Both the position numbers and the translations under genes were made by a program. From the NCBI RefSeq assembly GCF_904849725.1, contig NC_058519.1, positions 103,280,881-103,344,880 of the forward strand: a DNA stretch of 64,000 nucleotides. The letters run 5' to 3'. The DNA is from Hordeum vulgare subsp. vulgare (lineage: Eukaryota > Streptophyta > Magnoliopsida > Poales > Poaceae). Shown one piece after another: positions 21,379 to 33,229 of the stretch. The stretch's first letter is position 1. Each line of letters opens with the position of its first letter. Below the pieces are notes generated by a model. It was not told where the DNA came from, searched no databases, and worked only from the letters and a program-made list of their open reading frames with translations.

Positions 21379-24300
21379 ATGGCTCCACCAACTCGTCAGA
21401 ATCCGTGTCGTGAGGGTGCTGAGATGCCCCCACCACCTCCTCCGCCTCCGTCTCCTCCTGCAGAGGCTTGGCAAGCGGTGATCGCTGCAACAAATGCTAA
21501 CACTCATATGTTAATCCAGCTGTTGCAAGAGAGGACTAATCAGCAGCACAGAAATTTCAACCATGGTGGTAATCAGTTTGCATCTCTGAGTCAATTCCTC
21601 GCAAACCAGCCGAAGACCTTCACGTCGTGTGATCAGTTGTTTGACGCTCAGGACTGGATTCGAGACATGAACAAACACTTTGAGTGTAGCAATGTACGTC
21701 CAGAGGACTTCGTCAAGTTTGCAACATTCCAGCTCAAGGGGCAAGCAGCAGTTTGGTGGCAGCAGTTGAAGGACTCCACGGGTGCCAGAGTGATCACTTG
21801 GGATGAGTTCTGTAGAGATTTCAGGTCCCACTATATCCCGTCTAGCTTTGTGGAGGAAATGTGTGAGAAGTTCAGGCGCTTGAAGCAAGGTGGTTCCTCC
21901 ATGTACAAGTACAACGTCGAGTTCCATGACCTAGCCCGATATGCCTTGCACGACATTCCAGATCGGAAGAGCAAGATCTATCAGTTCAGAGGTGGTCTGA
22001 AAGAGGACTTGCAGCTCGCCCTCGTCTTGCACGATCCTGATGAGTTTGATAAGTTCTATAACTTGGCTCTCAGGGCTGAGGCAGCTTTGCACAGGGTGGA
22101 GAATTCGAAGAAGCGTTTCAGAGATTCCAGCTCGTCGTCCTCTACTCAGGTGGTCCAGAAGCAACAGAAATACTGGGTGTCTCCTCCTCCTCCTCGGCAC
22201 ACTCAACAGTTCAAGAAAGGAGGTGGTCATGGTTCTTCCCACCCACCCAACCCAGCTTTCCAGCAGAGGTTTCAGCAGTAGAAGCAAGGGAATCCTTAGA
22301 CGCAGTTCCGTCAGCCGGCAGATGTTACTTGTCACAAGTGTGGGCAGAAGGGTCACTATGCCAACAAGTGCACCTCTTAGCTGCATCTTCTGCCTCCTCC
22401 TCCTCCAGGCAAGCCTCCAAGCAATGCTATAGTGAAGTTCAACCCCAGGTCTGCTAGAGTCAATATGGTGAATGCAGCGGAAGCACACAACTCCTCAGAC
22501 GTGATCATGGGTAATCTCCTCGTTAATGATTCTCCTGCAAAAGTCTTGTTTGATTCTGGTGCTTCGCATTGCTTTATGTCAAAGTCATTTCTCGTCAAGC
22601 ATGAGTTTTATTATCAAGATTTGCCTAAGCCAATGTCGGTGGTCTCTCCTAGTTTGATTTTGAATTCTAGTCGCATAGTCCCTGATGTCTCTGTCAAGAT
22701 GGGTAATTTTGCTTTTCTGGCGTCTCCTATTATCCTTGGCAATTCTGATATAGATTTGATCCTTGGAATGAATTGGTTGGCTATGAACAAGGCGTCTATT
22801 GATTGTGAAGCTAAGGAAGTGAAGCTAACTCATTCTTCGGAGGACGTGATTATCTTTGCAGCGCGTGATGACACGGTCCCTATGTTTTCCTTGAATGAGA
22901 AGGGTGAGATCTCTCCAATTTCGCAAGTCCCAATGGTCTGCGAATATGAAGATGTTTTTCCGGAAGAACTGTCAGGAATGCCTCCGCATCGAGCAGTTGA
23001 GTTCTTAATTGAGCTTGAACCGGGTACTAAGCCTGTGTGCAAACGGCCGTACAAACTGGGTCCAGAAGAGCTGAAGGAGCTGAAGAAACAACTTGATGAG
23101 CAAGAGCGTCTGGGTCTGATCAGACCAAGCTCATCTCCTTGGGGTTGTGGAGTTCTTTTCGTCAAGAAGAAGGATGGTACGGAACGACTGTGTGTCGATT
23201 ACCGCCCATTGAATAAGAAGACGATTAAAAACAATTATCCACTTCCTAACATCAATGAGTTGTTCGAACAATTGAAAGGGGCTAAGATCTTCTCGAAGCT
23301 TGATCTCAGGATGGGTTATCATCAGATTCGCATTCGCGAAGAGGACATTCCAAAGATTGCTTTCAGGACAAGCGTTGGCTCGTATGAGTATACAGTGATG
23401 TCTTTTGGTCTGGCCAATGCTCCACCGACCTTCTGTCGAATGATGAATTATATCTTCTCCCCATTCAAGAATGAATTCGTCTTGTTGTATCTTGATGATA
23501 TTCTGGTCTTTTCGGAAACCGAGGAAGAGCATGAAGAACATCTCAGGCTTGTGCTTGATAAGCTAAGAGAGCATAAGTTCTATGCTAAGTTTTCCAAATA
23601 TGAGTTCTGGTTGAAGGAAGTTGTCTACCTTGGGCACATCATCTCTGCCGAGGGCATCAAAGTTGATCCGTCGAAGGTGCAGGCCATTGTTGAGTGGGAG
23701 TCTCCGCAAAATGTGAAGCAGCTTCGAAGCTTTCTCGGGCTTGCAAGCTATTGTAGAAGATTCGTTGAGAATTTCTCCAAGATTGCTAAGCCTCTCTCAA
23801 GTCTTCTTCAGAAGGGTGTGAAGTATGTCTGGTCTCTACAGTGTTAGTTGGCTTTAGACACACTTAAAGAGAAGCTCACTTATACTCCAGTCTTGGTTCC
23901 TCCTGATGACTCCAAACCTTATCAAGTGTTCTGCGACGCCTCTCTTCAAGGTCTTGGTGTAGTGTTGATGCAAGACAAGAAAGTGGTAGCTTATACCTCG
24001 AGGCAGTTGAAGCCGAGTGAGAAGAATTACCCCACTCATTATCTTGAGTTGGCGGTAGTGGTACATGCTCTGATGACTTGGAGACACCTCTTGTTGGAAA
24101 GAAAGGTTGAAGTTTTCACTGATCACAAGAGTCTCAAGTACATATTCACCCAGCCTAACCTCAATCTTCTGCAAACTCGTTTGGTGGAAATGCTCCAAGA
24201 TTTTAATCCAAGCGTTGAGTACACTCCAGGCAAAGCTAATGTCGTGGCAAATTCTTTGAGCAGGAAGGCTTACTACAACACTCTCATTCTGAAGCCTCTC

Positions 24301-25820
24301 CAGCCTGACCTTTGTGAATCTTTCAGAAAGCTCAACCTTCAGTTAGTACCTCAGGGATTTCTTGCAAATCTTCATATTTCTCCTACCTTGGAAGACCAGG
24401 TCCGACAAGCTCAACTTCTTGATGCAATGGTGAAGAAAGTTAAGATTGGCTTGGCAAAGGGAGTTCCCAAATATAAGTGCTTCAGTGTTGATGCCAGAGA
24501 TACATTATTCTTTGAAGATCGTCTTGTCGTTTCGAAAGGGGATCTCAGAAACGTTACATGGAAGAAGCTCATAACTCTCTTCTCTCCATACATACAGGAA
24601 GTTCTAAGATGTATCAAGATTTGAAACAGACCTTCTGGTGGACTCGCATGAAGCATGAAATTGCTCAGTTCGTAAATGAATGTGATGTATGTCGAAGGGT
24701 GAAAGCAGAGCATGAACATCCAGCAAGTCTTTTGCATCAATTGCCCAGTCCCGAGTGGAAGTTCGACCATATTGAGATGGATTTCGTCACCGGGTTTCCG
24801 AAGTCCAAGAAGGGTAACGATGCCATCTTCGTCGTCATCGACAAGTTGAGCAAAGTAGCTCATTTCCTTCCAGTTAAGAAGTCCATCTCGGTAGCTCAGC
24901 TTGCAGAGCTGTACACTTCGAGGATAGTCTCCTTGCACGGCGTGCCAATGCTGATTTCTTCGGATCGCAGAAGCATCTTCACTTCCAAGTTCTGGGACTC
25001 ATTTCAGTCTGTGATGGGTACTAAGATTCGATTCAGCACAAGCTTTCATCCTCACACTAGTGGGAAAGTTGAGAGAGTCAATCAGGTCCTCGAAGATATG
25101 CTAAGAGCCTGTGTCATTTCCTTTGGCATGAAGTGGGAAGACTGCCTACCTTTTGCTGAGTTCTCTTATAACAACAGCTATCAGGCAAGTTCACGCAAAG
25201 CTCCGTTTGAGATTCTCTATGGCAGGAAGTTTCGTACCCCACTCAACTGGTCTGAGACTGGCGAGCGTCAGATTCTTGGGAATGACTTGATCGAAGAAGC
25301 AGAAGAAATGTGTCGGGTCATTCGGGATAATCTCAGAGCAGCGTAGTCCCGTCAGAAGAGCTACTATGTTAGCAAGCATCGTGACATGTCTTATGAGCTC
25401 AATGACTTCGTCTATCTCAAAGTGTCTCATATGAAGGGCACTCAGCATTTTGGCATTAAAGGCAAGCTTGCTGCTCGTTTTGTTGGGCCTTTCAGAATTG
25501 TTGGCAAGAGAGGCGACTGAGCTTATCAACTTGAGATCCCTTCAAACTTCACAAATGTGCATGACGTGTTCCATGACTCTCAGCTCCGGAGATGCTTCAA
25601 GACTCCCGAGCGCACAGTTGATCTTCAGGATATTGACCTTCAACCCGACCTATCCTATCGTGAGCATCCAGTTGCAGTTCTTGAGACGACTCAGCGCAAG
25701 ACCCTCAATAAGTCAATCAAGTTTCTCAAGGTGCAGTGGTCACATCATTCCGATAAAGAGGCCACTTGGGAGCACGAGGATCACCTCCGTTCCGAATTCA
25801 CAAAGTTCTTTCAGTCCTAG
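21379..25820 (+). pseudogene. Tekay-clade Gag-Pol polyprotein with chromodomain, broken
   Basis: The start chosen is the ATG at 21379 (MAPPTRQNP). Gag covers about 21379-22380, with a proline run and a zinc knuckle CX2CX4HX4C at 22330-22371. The protease centre DSGAS is at 22552, reverse transcriptase YLDD at 23488-23499, and RNase H at about 23870-24250. Integrase (HHCC finger, then catalytic D, D and E, the last in GKVERVNQ) lies at about 24570-25340. The C-terminal chromodomain is at about 25640-25810. The frame is broken by TAG at 22279, 22297, 22378, 23845 and 25344, TGA at 25518, and a one-base loss near 24545-24560. All domains are otherwise recognisable, so the copy was once autonomous and has since decayed. 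Confidence 0.9.
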
Positions 25821-25845
25821 ATCTCGGGTCGAGATCTTCTTGTAG

Positions 25846-25857
25846 TGTGGGAGAGTT
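25846..25857 (+). other. Polypurine tract of Tekay element
   Basis: GTGTGGGAGAG followed by T-rich bases lies directly before the 3' LTR start at 25858. Confidence 0.6.
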
Positions 25858-27321
25858 TGTAATGCTGCACATGTAACCTTGCCATATTTGGGAACCGTTC
25901 ATGTTTGGATCCATGTGGTCATGCTATATGAGAGTTATCATTTCATGTGTTCTTATGTGGTGTCATCACCTTTGCATCATGCCATGCATTGCATCATGTC
26001 TTCTCCTTGTGTTGTGTTGTTGTTGGATCCATGTTGAGTGCAAGTATGCTATATTGTGTGATGTGGTGATTGCAAAGCTTGGGTTTTAAACTATGCTTGT
26101 TTTCAAACTAGGTTTCAAAAGACCCTTTCTTCTTTATTCACTTGAGCTCAAGTTTAACTTGCTCCAATCCTGTTTTAAAAACGTTGTTCACTTTGTAGTT
26201 TTTCTTGTGTTTGAGGGGTATGGTTTTGGGGTTTTTAAAACTTTAGTGAAATGGGGTTTTTATCTACAAAACAGAATATTGATTCTGTTTTGTAATTATT
26301 TTATTTGCTCCAAAAATCAACTTTGTACTTTATTTAAATGGGTCATGATTCCCTTATGACCAGGGTTTTTTTTTGGGACCCTAGTATGCCCTAGGTGATT
26401 TTATTTGGCTCTGTATTTGTTTTAAATAGAAAAAAAAACCTTTGGGTTTTTCTCTCTCGTTATCTGGTGCCAGTGGATGGGCTCCCTCCTTCCTAGGCCC
26501 ACAACCTTTTCCCTCACGCGCAGCAGCCCGCGCGGTGTCCCTCCCTTCTTCCTGAAGGCGTGTCTTCCTCCCTTGCTTTACGTCAGGTCCCGAGAGAGAG
26601 ACCGCGTGCATCCGTCGTCTCACGGACATCGAGGCCGTCCCATCCGCCTCTATTAAGTGCCTCCCCCCTTGGCAGTGTGTCTAGGGTTCCTCCTCGTCGC
26701 CGCCACCCTCGTTCCCATCTCTCTCCCTCTCCCTCTAAAGGTAAGTTCCAGAGAGATTCAGAGATTCAGAGTGTCGCCGCAGACGAACCCGCGTCCTCCT
26801 CGTCGTCGGCAGCCTCTCCCCGCGGCGTCCGAGGCATCCACGAGGATGGGGGTTCTCCCCCCGTTCCATTCCCGTCGCTAGCGGGGCTTCTTCCCCTTCC
26901 TGGAGCCTCCTCCATGACGGCATCGCCAGAGCGGAGCTTCGGGTCGTTGCAGGATGCTTCCCCTTCTTCCTCTACGCGGTAGCGAGCACATCTCCGAGCA
27001 CCACGGTGAGCAGCTCCTCCGCCTTTCCTCTTCCCCTCGCCGTAGAGCCTCTGGCCGCGCGTAGGCTCGCCATAGCCCTCTGCTGTCGCCGCCGACGCCG
27101 TAGGAAGGTGCTCTGTCGAGCCGCCGTTGTAGTGCGCCTCCCGTTGAGCTCAGGCCAGGAATGGAGCCCTGGTTGATCCCTCTTCCTCCCTGCAAGTTCT
27201 CCCCTCTCAATTTTGCGCGTAGAGTCGCCGGAGACATGCCCCTATTCCAGCCGCCGTTGTTCTGTAGATGGAACAGAGGGGGATACTCAAAAGAGTAGCG
27301 CCCCCCTCTCTGTTAAGTGTC

Positions 27322-27392
27322 GTTCGCATAGCCGAGTGGTAAGAGGTGGGTTTTACGCATGGTGGTCGTGGGTTCGATCCCCGAAGGCGCCC
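27322..27392 (+). other. tRNA-like module 1 in Tekay 3' LTR
   Basis: The A-box-like TAGCCGAGTGGTAAGAGG starts at 27329 and the B-box GGTTCGATCCC is at 27371-27381. The A-box here is closer to consensus than in the 5' LTR, where GAGTGG has become GATTGG. Confidence 0.55.
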
Positions 27393-27471
27393 CTTTTGTT
27401 TTCTATTGCTGTGGTGTAGTGGATCTATAGGGGAAAGGTATCTTGCCCCCTTCCCCTTCTGTGTCGAGCCG

Positions 27472-27543
27472 AGGACAGTAGCCCAGTGGTAGTGTGGTGT
27501 TGATGTAGTCCACGGGGTCTGGGTTCGAATCCGAGAGGCCTCC
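27472..27543 (+). other. tRNA-like module 2 in Tekay 3' LTR
   Basis: The A-box-like TAGCCCAGTGGTAGTGTGG starts at 27479 and the B-box GGTTCGAATCC is at 27522-27532. It is the counterpart of 16878-16949. Confidence 0.55.
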
Positions 27544-27667
27544 TTTTGTTTCTTTCACTTGTTTTATTTTTTTTCTTGTACATTACTTGGGCAGCAAGCT
27601 TGATGCTTCCTTTAGCTAGAGCTTTGTGGTGTGTTTATCTTTACTGCCTAGGGTATTAGGCTCATGT

Positions 27668-28135
27668 AGGTGTGTATGCATATGGGTGTATGTGTGCATG
27701 AGAGTATATGCACTTGTGTGTGGATATGCATGTGTGTATGTGTGTGTGTTACACACACATGTTTGTGCAAGATTGGACAAACACATGAGTGGGAATATGT
27801 GATGATGATGTGTGTGTGTGTGTGCAAGTATATGTGTTTACATGAGCATGAGTGTGTGCATATGTGAGGTTGGTGTGTGTGTGCACATGAGTGTCATGTG
27901 CACATATGTGATAGTGTGTGTGTGTGCATGTGGTGGCACATGCATATGTCCACGAGGGCATCCCCTCTTGATGCACCTCTTCTAGTAGATGTGTGTGTGA
28001 GTATATGGTTGTGTGTAGGTGTTCATGCATGTGTGTGTGGGAATGAGTGCACATATGCACTTGTGCATGAGGGCCAATCCCTCATGATTTCCAACATGTT
28101 GATGTGGTGGTGTATGAACCTTGTGTGTGTGCAAA
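27668..28135 (+). repeat. GT-rich alternating tract in Tekay 3' LTR
   Basis: This is the same tract as 17060-17545, with small length changes in the dinucleotide runs. Confidence 0.75.
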
Positions 28136-31100
28136 GGTAGGACTAGTGGGTGCTACATATGCTTTATTCACATGTGATGATATTCCTATATGATCATATG
28201 AGTTTCTATGTTGTTTTTCGAGCTAGCTTTGTGCCTACATGTTCCATGCAAGTACCCATGTATTATATATACTTTTGGGGTAGTATCATCCCAGGAATCC
28301 ACTGGTGGAATCAGATTTCACTTTAGAGCAACTTCATAAACTTTCATTTTTCTGTATTGATGCCATGTTTAGAGCTTAGTATCATGTAGTGCTTTGACCC
28401 TATGAGGATGAATCCTTGATGTGGCAGTAGTGGGTGAACCCCTCTACAACATGGGGTCTTTGTTTTGTTCATAGGAGTTTGCATGCACTTGTTGTGCCTT
28501 GTGAAAGTTGACACTTGGCTGAAATTGTCAGCTTTGTGAAAATCTATGATTTTCACTAAATCTGAGAATCTGCTGTTATTTTCTTCCCTTGTTGTTTTGT
28601 TTGCACAAGCTCATGTGTTGGGAATTAGCCCATGCAGCAAACTAAGGTTTGTGAGCTTTTGTGGTTGTCTAGCTCTCTGTTAAATTTCATGCTCTTTCAC
28701 TTCCTGTAGATATCATTTTGGGGGCTGCCAAAATGCTTCAGAGCATAAGCAGCTGGTCAAAATATGAGATTTTCACTAAGTCCCAGAATCTGTTATTTTT
28801 GTCCAAGTTTGTGTCCATAGATCTTCTCATGTGTGATGCCTTTGCAGTAGCTTCTTGCTCAGGCTTGTAGAGCTTTTGAATGGCTTCTGCCTCATATCTT
28901 GTTTGGCTCATTTGGGTGGTTGTAGGTACTTTGAATGTTGTAGACAAACTGCTATGATGTTGTTTAGAACAGATTTCATGTTTTAGTTGTTTTGAAGCTT
29001 GTGTGGGAATTGTTGATGGTGTGGTGTGTTCCCATGCGCCACCCCACTTATATTTGTTTGTTTGATCATGTGGCAACCTGGTAACACCAGAAGAGTGCCA
29101 TTGGAGTGTGCTTGTGGTGGATTTGAACCGTAGGACTCCATATCTTGTTTTGTAGTTTCCGGTGGACCCGTAGCTCCGTTCTCTACGTTCTTAATATGTT
29201 TTTGAATCGTTTTCTCGTGATGCACCTGTTCATGCCATCCTCATGCATGTCAATTTAGCTTAGTATGAAGTTCTGTCCAGAAGTTTATCAACTCATCTCA
29301 TGCATCATTTTGTTTGTTGCATCATGTTGTGTTGGTGTTCATTGGCTATTATTTTTATCTTGGGTAGCACCGGGATCGGAGAGCGAGTACGTGGCTTCGG
29401 GAGAGTACGTGCAGGAAGATCAAGAGATGTTCCAAGCCGAAGACATCACAGGCAAGATGACCGTGACCTTGATACCGTATCTAGCTTTGTTATGCTTAGA
29501 ATAACGTTTCCTTCGATATATGCTCGCTGCCTACCACTTGATAAAAATGCCACATGTCATTCCCATGAAACCCAAACACCTTCCCCTCCTAGCTAATGTT
29601 GTTTGGCTAAGTAGGCTTGCTCAACCTCTAATGTATAGCTTTGCTAGTTGGAGGTGCCAACTGTCTCACGTGATAATATGAGTATTTTGATATCATTATG
29701 ATTAAACTGCTATTTAATTAATGCACCTATATACTTGGTAAATGATGGGTGATTTGTTCCTTTATTGGCGCCTTAGTTTCGGCTACCGGTGTTTGTTTCC
29801 ATACCTGATCGCTCCTAACATGTTCAGGGTTGTTATGGGGACCCCCTTGATAAATCTTGTAGTGTTAAGGCTTGTCTGGCATGATCCAACCTTGGTTTTA
29901 ATTTGCTAATCACCTAATAATAATTTGCATAGGGAATAGCTACCCCGAGGATTTAATCAGCAACCTGGGCCAGTGCTCCTCATGAGTGTTGGTCCAAACT
30001 AGAGTCGTGTGCGGGGCCAACCCGGGGCAACTCGGGAGATTTCTATCATGCCACTGTACGCTACGCTCATCCGACCGTGTCCTGAGAACGAGATACGCGG
30101 CTCCTATCGTGTTATTTGACACGTCGGGAGGTCTTGCCAGATTTGTCTGACCTTAGCGATATATCTTGCGTATAGGAATCGCGGTGAAACTTTGGGTCTC
30201 CTCAAAGTTGAGGTTTTCCTCTAAGGAATCCGACGAGATCACGAGATTCGTGATAGAGGATTACTTTGCGGCCCGTGGCATTTTGTGATGGACTAGTTGG
30301 AGCACCCATGCAGGGTTTAATCTTTTGGAAAGCCGTTCCCGCGGTTATGTGGCAAACATGGATAATTTGTTAACATCCGGTTCTAGATAACTTGAATTAA
30401 CTCTAATAAAACTGTCAACTGTGTGCGTAACGTGATTGTCTCCTTCGAGGACCTCTCTTCGATCGGGAACATGGTGGGGTTATGTTTGACGTAAGTAGAT
30501 GTTCAGGATCACTTAGTGATCAACTAGTCTTCGACCGCTTGCGTAGACCACCATATCAAATACTCTGATCTTCGTAAGTTAGCCACTATATATGCTTAGG
30601 ATGTTGCAACCTTTACACTAAACCTTCCTCACCTAATGACTTGACTAGTTTCGGTACCAAGGTCATCCGATTGCTGAGTCCCTGTGGCTCACAGTTTACT
30701 ACAACACCCCAACAGGTACAGGTACACCCGACGCAGGAGATCTTGATGGCACGCAGCTGGCGTGGCAGTACGATGAGGAGTCGGACCGACTGTACGTGAA
30801 CTATTCGGATGACTCAGGTCGTGGTCGTGATCGTGGGCCAGCATGCGGGATATCATAGTCTTTTCCTTGTTTCATGTTGTCCGTAGCGGGTCTAACTTTG
30901 CTCTGAATAATTGTGTGGATGTAACCCTTATGTTATACTATGTCAGATAGCAAGTGTATGCCCTACTTGTCATTCTTCGATTATGTAATCCTATGATTAT
31001 CTCGCTTGCGAAACATTTAGATGCGCCTCTTTCCCTTTTGGGGCATCGCCCCCAAAATAGGAAAGGGCCGCATCTTAGTCGTTACATGTTGAGAGGCTGA

Positions 31101-32039
31101 TATTTAACACGTGGTAAGCAGCAAGACATAACGATAGAAACGGTAAAAACTAGCATGGAATGATAGTAATGGTATCTGGGGAAATGGTCATCTTGCCTGA
31201 GATCTCGCTTGGAAGAAGAACGACTCCATGAAGCAGACGAACCGACGTAGTCGAACGGATCCTCGCATTCAGACACGCTTGCGGAACTCTATTGAGACGA
31301 AGCAAACCGGAAAAGAATCAACACACGATATTCAGCACACACATGCATGATATGATGTACACCCTAATATGATGCATGATCAGTTTAAAATATGCAAGGC
31401 ATGGCATGGCAATTCACAACAATCAAACACTACACATTAAGTGAAGTTCAATATGCAACAAGTTGCATATTGACGAAACTCCACATACGATTTATTTAGT
31501 TCTATACTGATTAGGTACACGACAATATTAAATATTGGTTAAACATGGAAAGAGGTGAAGCGTAACTAAGCTATCTATCTAGGCATTTTAAATGAGGCCG
31601 GAAACGACATATAGCATCTCTGAAATGACCCCACGTGTTAAATTCAAATTCTGTCCAGATATGTCCTAATCACATCTTATGTTTGTTAAACTACAAAACA
31701 AAGTGGTTCACATGATTCTGCTCGTTGTTCTGGTCCATTTACATATATGGCTCATCTCCAACGGAGCTACGGTTAAATAACTACGACCTAAATTCTAGTC
31801 AAGTTTCATATATAAATTCTAGTCAAGTTTCATATATAAATTATTCCAATCCGGTGCACGGTTCGAAAATCTACGGAGGTTTGAAGAGTATGCAATTTTC
31901 TGAAAATTAGCAAATTCACGGAGCGGGAAAAAAATGAACATAGGCCGAATTGCAACAACTTGCAGTGGCCCATTAGTGGATTCAGCCCAAGCAGTTGTGC
32001 ACACAGATGAAAAAAAATGCCAGTGGCAGAAAGAACTGA

Positions 32040-32111
32040 GGCTTCACTCGGATTCGATCCGAGGATCTCTCTGGTGGAGAAGAAGGCAGCAGCCAGTCGA
32101 GCTACAAAGCA
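32040..32111 (-). other. tRNA-like module a in LTR-II remnant
   Basis: The minus strand has the A-box-like TAGCTCGACTGGCTGCTGCC and a T-arm CTCGG-ATCGAAT-CCGAG whose stem pairs perfectly. The acceptor stem pairs only partly. Confidence 0.5.
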
Positions 32112-32200
32112 GCTACGATAGGATATGGGTTTTAGCAGATATGAAGGTGCATAAGGGGCCAACCTAAACCAAAAACCAAAAACAAAACAAAACAGAAATA

Positions 32201-32272
32201 GGGGTGCCTGGGATTCGAACCCCAGACCCCAAGATTGCAAACCCACATGCTAACCAACTAGGCCACCACAAA
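32201..32272 (-). other. tRNA-like module b in LTR-II remnant
   Basis: The minus strand has the A-box-like TGGCCTAGTTGGTTAGCATG and B-box GGTTCGAATCCC. The T-stem CTGGG/CCCAG pairs perfectly around a loop one base too long. This is the most tRNA-like of the four modules here. Confidence 0.6.
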
Positions 32273-32349
32273 ATTATGAATAACCATGAGAAGTTCGCTA
32301 GATGAACAGACCATGCTGCTGACTGCATAAAACTGAATCTGGAAAGCAT

Positions 32350-33055
32350 AGTTGCTTCAAGCGAACCTGATAGGTTTAGACTTGGTAGAACTGACGGTGA
32401 TGCAGAGGATTGCACGGCTGGATCTGTGGGGTGGCTTGGGCACGACGCGGGGTTGGGGTTGCGGTTGCGACATAGCATGTCCAAGCACTGGAAGGCAAGC
32501 AGACGAGGAGGCATCGAGGGTAGCGTGGGTCAACGGTGCAGGGAAGACAGAGGCCATAGCTTTGGACCTGCATATGACGTCGACGGCACCCAATGATGGA
32601 GAAGGACGAATCCTGGTGGAATGGGCAGATACGGGCATGAGGCGTCCATTCCCGACGACGAGGGCCTTCTGGGTGGCGCGGACGGCGAGCTCCATGGGCG
32701 GCGGCGGAGGGTTTCCGTTCTGCTCCTGACGGAAAATAAGCGAGCAAGAGGGAGAGGGATTAGAGGAGGAAGGAGAGGGAAGGAGGGGTCGCGAGGGAGG
32801 AGCATGCGGGGGAACTTGGTCTCACCAGTGTGGTTCGGCATGAGGCGGAGCGGACAGGAGGCTGTCGGAGTAGACGTCCATGACGGTAACTGTTGCCTGA
32901 AGCAAACAAGACAGAGAGGATTCACAGAAAAGAAAAGAGAGGGTAGGGAAGAAGAAAGATACAGAGAAGGCAGGGCACGACGCACCCCTGCTGGACCGAC
33001 GAGGCTCGGCAACTTTGCTCGCCGGTGACAGTCCGATGCTTGCACGGGCATCCAC
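32350..33055 (-). other. GC-rich, gene-like segment in LTR-II remnant
   Basis: This is the only GC-rich stretch in block 3. On the minus strand it has splice-like signals: a pyrimidine tract ending CTTCAG (about 32900), CACTG/GTGAGACC (about 32820) and a TTTTCCGTCAG acceptor-like site (about 32730). Two short frames follow, one starting MDVYSDSLL (33000 region downstream) and a 112-residue frame at 32357-32695 starting MELAVRATQ. Neither matches a family I recognise. Its position corresponds to the GC-rich leader of the Tekay LTR (15870-16700), so it is more probably LTR sequence than a host gene. A captured gene fragment remains possible. Confidence 0.3.
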
Positions 33056-33077
33056 GCGGCTAGCTCCAGCAGCTAGG

Positions 33078-33136
33078 GTTCGTAACCAGGTTCTCCTGAA
33101 CTGAATCCAGAGCGCTAACCAGCTGGGCTGGCTATT
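33078..33136 (-). other. tRNA-like module c in LTR-II remnant
   Basis: The minus strand has the A-box-like AGCCCAGCTGGTTAGCGC. The B-box is damaged (GGTTACGAACCC, with an extra base). Confidence 0.4.
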
Positions 33137-33229
33137 GGTTTGTAGACAAACAAGAGCTCGATTCTAAGTGAACGAATGAAAAAAAATCTGATCCTCTCGT
33201 GAGGAAACAAATGTGTGGCAACAATGCCA

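Larger units (their letters stand above)
15253..31086 (+). mobile_element. Tekay-clade chromovirus (Gypsy) with 5-kb LTRs, degenerate
   Basis: The 15.8-kb element has both LTRs, a primer site, a polypurine tract and a broken gag-pol ending in a chromodomain. The perfect 5-base target duplication TGTTG stands at 15248-15252 and 31087-31091. The order PR-RT-RH-INT-chromodomain places it in the chromoviruses. The long LTRs and the chromodomain segment around WSHHSDKEATWEHED fit the Tekay/Del clade (recall, not searched). The LTRs differ by about 4% over the first 300 bases by eye, so it is older than the BARE1-like element. It sits in opposite orientation inside an LTR of a related family. Confidence 0.9.
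25858..31086 (+). repeat. 3' LTR of Tekay element (5229 bp)
   Basis: It begins TGTAATGCTGCACATG and ends TAGTCGTTACA. It keeps the roughly 340-base stretch at 28165-28505 that is missing from the 5' LTR. Near 30110-30160 it agrees with the LTR-II remnant, not with the 5' LTR. Confidence 0.9.
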
